From an uncultured Methylococcaceae bacterium (GTDB lineage: Bacteria > Pseudomonadota > Gammaproteobacteria > Methylococcales > Methylomonadaceae), in contig CAIVAH010000135.1 in NCBI GenBank assembly GCA_903903765.1, positions 1 to 9,672 on the forward strand: 9,672 bases of DNA, given 5' to 3'. The position numbers and the translations under genes were made by a program. Below are positions 8,495 to 9,672 of the stretch, one piece after another; within the stretch, counting starts at the first letter, position 1; the number at the start of each line of letters is the position of its first letter. The notes beneath the pieces were generated by a model. That model saw only the letters and a list, made by a program, of their open reading frames with translations. It ran no database searches and was not told where the DNA came from.

Positions 8495-8533
8495 TAAGCA
8501 TAATGTCTATTACGCTTTAAATTAAGCATCATG
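8495..8533. repeat. Direct repeat and imperfect hairpin between the two small genes
   Basis: TAAGCATAATG (8495-8505) recurs as TAAGCATCATG (8523-8533) with one mismatch, starts 28 bases apart. The first copy also forms an imperfect hairpin (8496-8517): AAGCATAAT pairs with ATTACGCTT around GTCT, with one A-C mismatch. It has no proper U-run. It could be a weak terminator for the upstream gene or an operator for the cold-shock gene. The rest of the 127-base gap (8462-8588) shows nothing firm. Confidence 0.3.
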
Positions 8534-8588
8534 CATGGCGCAATAGATCACGCTCGACAACACTCACAGAGACAATAACAGTATACTT

Positions 8589-8945
8589 ATGACAAGAAAA
8601 ACGGTGCAGGGAGTTTTAAAAACGTGGAAAGAAGATAGAGGTTTTGGATTTATCAAACCTGATGACGGCAGCAAAGATATTTTCATGCATATATCGGCAT
8701 TAGACAGTAGTAGCAGAAGACCCGTAACAGGCGACATTATTCACTACCAAGTCACCAGAGATCATCGTGGCAAATTTAAAGCCATTAACGCGCAAATCGA
8801 AGGTGTAGTTTTAAGTAAAACCGCGACTGCTAATACTGAAAAAACCGGCATAAATAAAATCATATTAATAGGTTTAGTGCTAACAGGGGTAGCCGCTGTT
8901 TCTGCCGCTATTTTTTGGTTCTTAAGTCATCAATCCACTATATAA
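8589..8945 (+). CDS. Cold-shock-domain protein with C-terminal membrane helix
   Basis: Residues 4-72 of this 118-residue protein form a cold-shock domain, an OB-fold that binds single-stranded RNA or DNA. RNP1 (RGFGFI, 17-22) and RNP2 (DIFMHIS, 30-36) are intact. The variant [20 protein letters not shown] (43-62) resembles the cold-shock domain of CSD-DUF1294 membrane proteins more than the compact CspA type. A short Thr/Lys-rich linker leads to one hydrophobic helix (about 90-112), then a six-residue tail. DUF1294 proteins usually continue for about 200 residues with several helices. Here the gene ends cleanly at a stop, and the following sequence is a terminator, so I see no broken remainder. 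The likely product is a nucleic-acid-binding domain tethered to the inner membrane, facing the cytoplasm. The ATG has no clear Shine-Dalgarno sequence; AGAGA lies 16 bases away. The domain call is secure; function and anchoring are inferred. Confidence 0.88.
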   Translation: MTRKTVQGVLKTWKEDRGFGFIKPDDGSKDIFMHISALDSSSRRPVTGDIIHYQVTRDHRGKFKAINAQIEGVVLSKTATANTEKTGINKIILIGLVLTGVAAVSAAIFWFLSHQSTI

Positions 8946-8954
8946 TATTTCTAG

Positions 8955-8989
8955 TATTAAACGCTTGTTTTTAAAACAAGCGTTTAATA
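8955..8989. terminator. Perfect palindrome, probable bidirectional terminator
   Basis: Seventeen bases (8955-8971) are perfectly complementary to 8973-8989 around a single central base. The core is AAACGCTTG / CAAGCGTTT, with T-rich and A-rich inner arms. It lies between the convergent cold-shock and PPK2 genes (9 bases after one stop, 11 before the other), so it can serve both transcripts. No long U-run follows outside the stem; the terminal T's are part of the arms. Confidence 0.8.
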
Positions 8990-9000
8990 GTAAACCCACA

Positions 9001-9672
9001 TCATTCCTCAGCTAAGATCTGACGAGCATTCACTAAAAAATCAGCCTGTTCTTTAGTTAACTTGGGGAAATGAAGCTCTAAACCCTTCAAAGTCGTGGTA
9101 ATTGTTTCAGCCACCAAAGCTCTAGTGACCCATTTATTATCGGCAGGTACTATGTGCCAAGGCGCCCATTCTGTATTTGTTGCCGTAATAGCTTGCTCAT
9201 ATGCTCGCATATAATCTTGCCAACATTGACGCTCTGTTAAATCCGCTGCGCTAAACTTCCAGTTCTTTTCCGGCTTATCAATGCGCTCTAAAAAACGTTT
9301 TTTTTGCTCCTGCTTAGACACATTTAAAAAGAATTTTAAAATGATGGTGCCATTACGTTGCAGATGTTGTTCAAAGGCATTAATATCTTCATAACGCCTT
9401 TGCCAAAACGCTTTATCTCTTTTACCTACAGGCAAATTTTGCAATAACTCAGGATGCACTTTAACCACTAGAACATCTTCATAATAAGAGCGATTGAAAA
9501 TGCCAATTCTGCCTCGTTCGGGCAACCACTTAGAGTAACGCCATAAAAAGTTATGATCTACATCTTCTATAGATGGCTTCTTAAAGCTGGTAACTTGACA
9601 ACCCTGCGGGTTAATACCCGACATCACATGTTTTATAGTGCTATCTTTACCTGCGGCATCCATCGCCTGAAA
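9001..9672 (-). CDS. ppk2: PPK2-family polyphosphate kinase (5' end outside window)
   Basis: This cytoplasmic polyphosphate kinase 2 family enzyme transfers phosphate between polyphosphate and nucleotides. The visible 223 residues run from the window edge through the Walker A P-loop (AMDAAGKDST, visible residues 3-12). They continue with KHVMSGINPQGCQ, the Walker B/catalytic region IGIFNRSYYEDVLV (56-69), and the basic lid with RFLERIDKPEKNW (about 126-138), to a normal stop. The reading frame is open up to 9672 (FQA precedes the P-loop Met), so the ATG at 9663 is internal. The true start lies beyond the window; the family usually has about 40-70 residues before the P-loop. FQAMDAAGKDST and the NPQGCQV / NRSYYEDVLV pattern fit the single-domain PPK2-related subgroup. 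Whether it makes ADP/ATP or GTP, or phosphorylates AMP, cannot be told from this part. It converges on the cold-shock gene at a shared palindrome. Confidence 0.93.
   Translation of the reverse strand, partial: FQAMDAAGKDSTIKHVMSGINPQGCQVTSFKKPSIEDVDHNFLWRYSKWLPERGRIGIFNRSYYEDVLVVKVHPELLQNLPVGKRDKAFWQRRYEDINAFEQHLQRNGTIILKFFLNVSKQEQKKRFLERIDKPEKNWKFSAADLTERQCWQDYMRAYEQAITATNTEWAPWHIVPADNKWVTRALVAETITTTLKGLELHFPKLTKEQADFLVNARQILAEE

Noticed and set aside
8582..8587. TATACT one base before the cold-shock ATG as a -10 box
   Set aside because: Transcription would start inside the gene, and the nearest -35-like hexamer (TCGACA, 8554-8559) is 22 bases away.
9661..9663. ATG as the start of the PPK2 protein
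   Set aside because: It is the Met of the P-loop (AMDAAGKD). The frame is open to the window edge and the family always has an N-terminal segment, so the gene is cut by the window.

Overview
The window looks like ordinary chromosome from an AT-rich gammaproteobacterium (about 40% GC by eye). The evidence is the DUF2782 protein family, a two-domain Aas of the E. coli type, a glnK-amtB pair, and a Dut with the RGxGGFGHT C-terminus known from gammaproteobacterial dUTPases. I cannot name a genus. A marine, freshwater or methylotrophic gammaproteobacterium is possible, but that is a guess. I see no rRNA, tRNA, insertion sequence, phage gene, integrase, CRISPR array or obvious transfer boundary.

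Layout. dut (dUTPase, minus, 71-529) is divergent from a small exported DUF2782 protein (plus, 657-998). That protein ends 8 bases from the end of a convergent 982-residue AsmA-like DUF748 envelope protein (minus, 1007-3955). Upstream of DUF748 on the same strand is the nitrogen-sensing pair glnK-amtB (5650 down to 4016). Its stop and start codons abut, and a hairpin follows amtB. Divergent from glnK is aas (plus, 5815-7953), a fusion of a lysophospholipid acyltransferase with an acyl-ACP synthetase. Two small plus-strand genes follow: an unrecognised single-pass membrane-anchored protein with two cysteines (8090-8461), and a cold-shock-domain protein with a C-terminal membrane helix (8589-8945). 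A perfect 17-bp-arm palindrome at 8955-8989 separates the latter from a convergent PPK2-family polyphosphate kinase (minus, 9001 to the window edge), whose N-terminus lies outside the window.

Functional picture. glnK-amtB is the clearest functional unit: PII senses nitrogen and energy status and gates ammonium uptake. Its upstream region carries a GG-N10-GC signature that could be a sigma-54 site, overlapping a sigma-70-like promoter. aas (phospholipid repair), DUF748 (AsmA-like) and the two small anchored proteins are all envelope-related. They lie on different strands and do not form one operon. dut and PPK2 are nucleotide housekeeping genes.

I found no convincing novel multi-gene system. 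The points most worth a second look are the cold-shock domain joined to a single membrane helix where the related family normally carries DUF1294, the unrecognised two-cysteine protein upstream of it, the overlapping promoter signatures before glnK, and the hairpin between amtB and DUF748.
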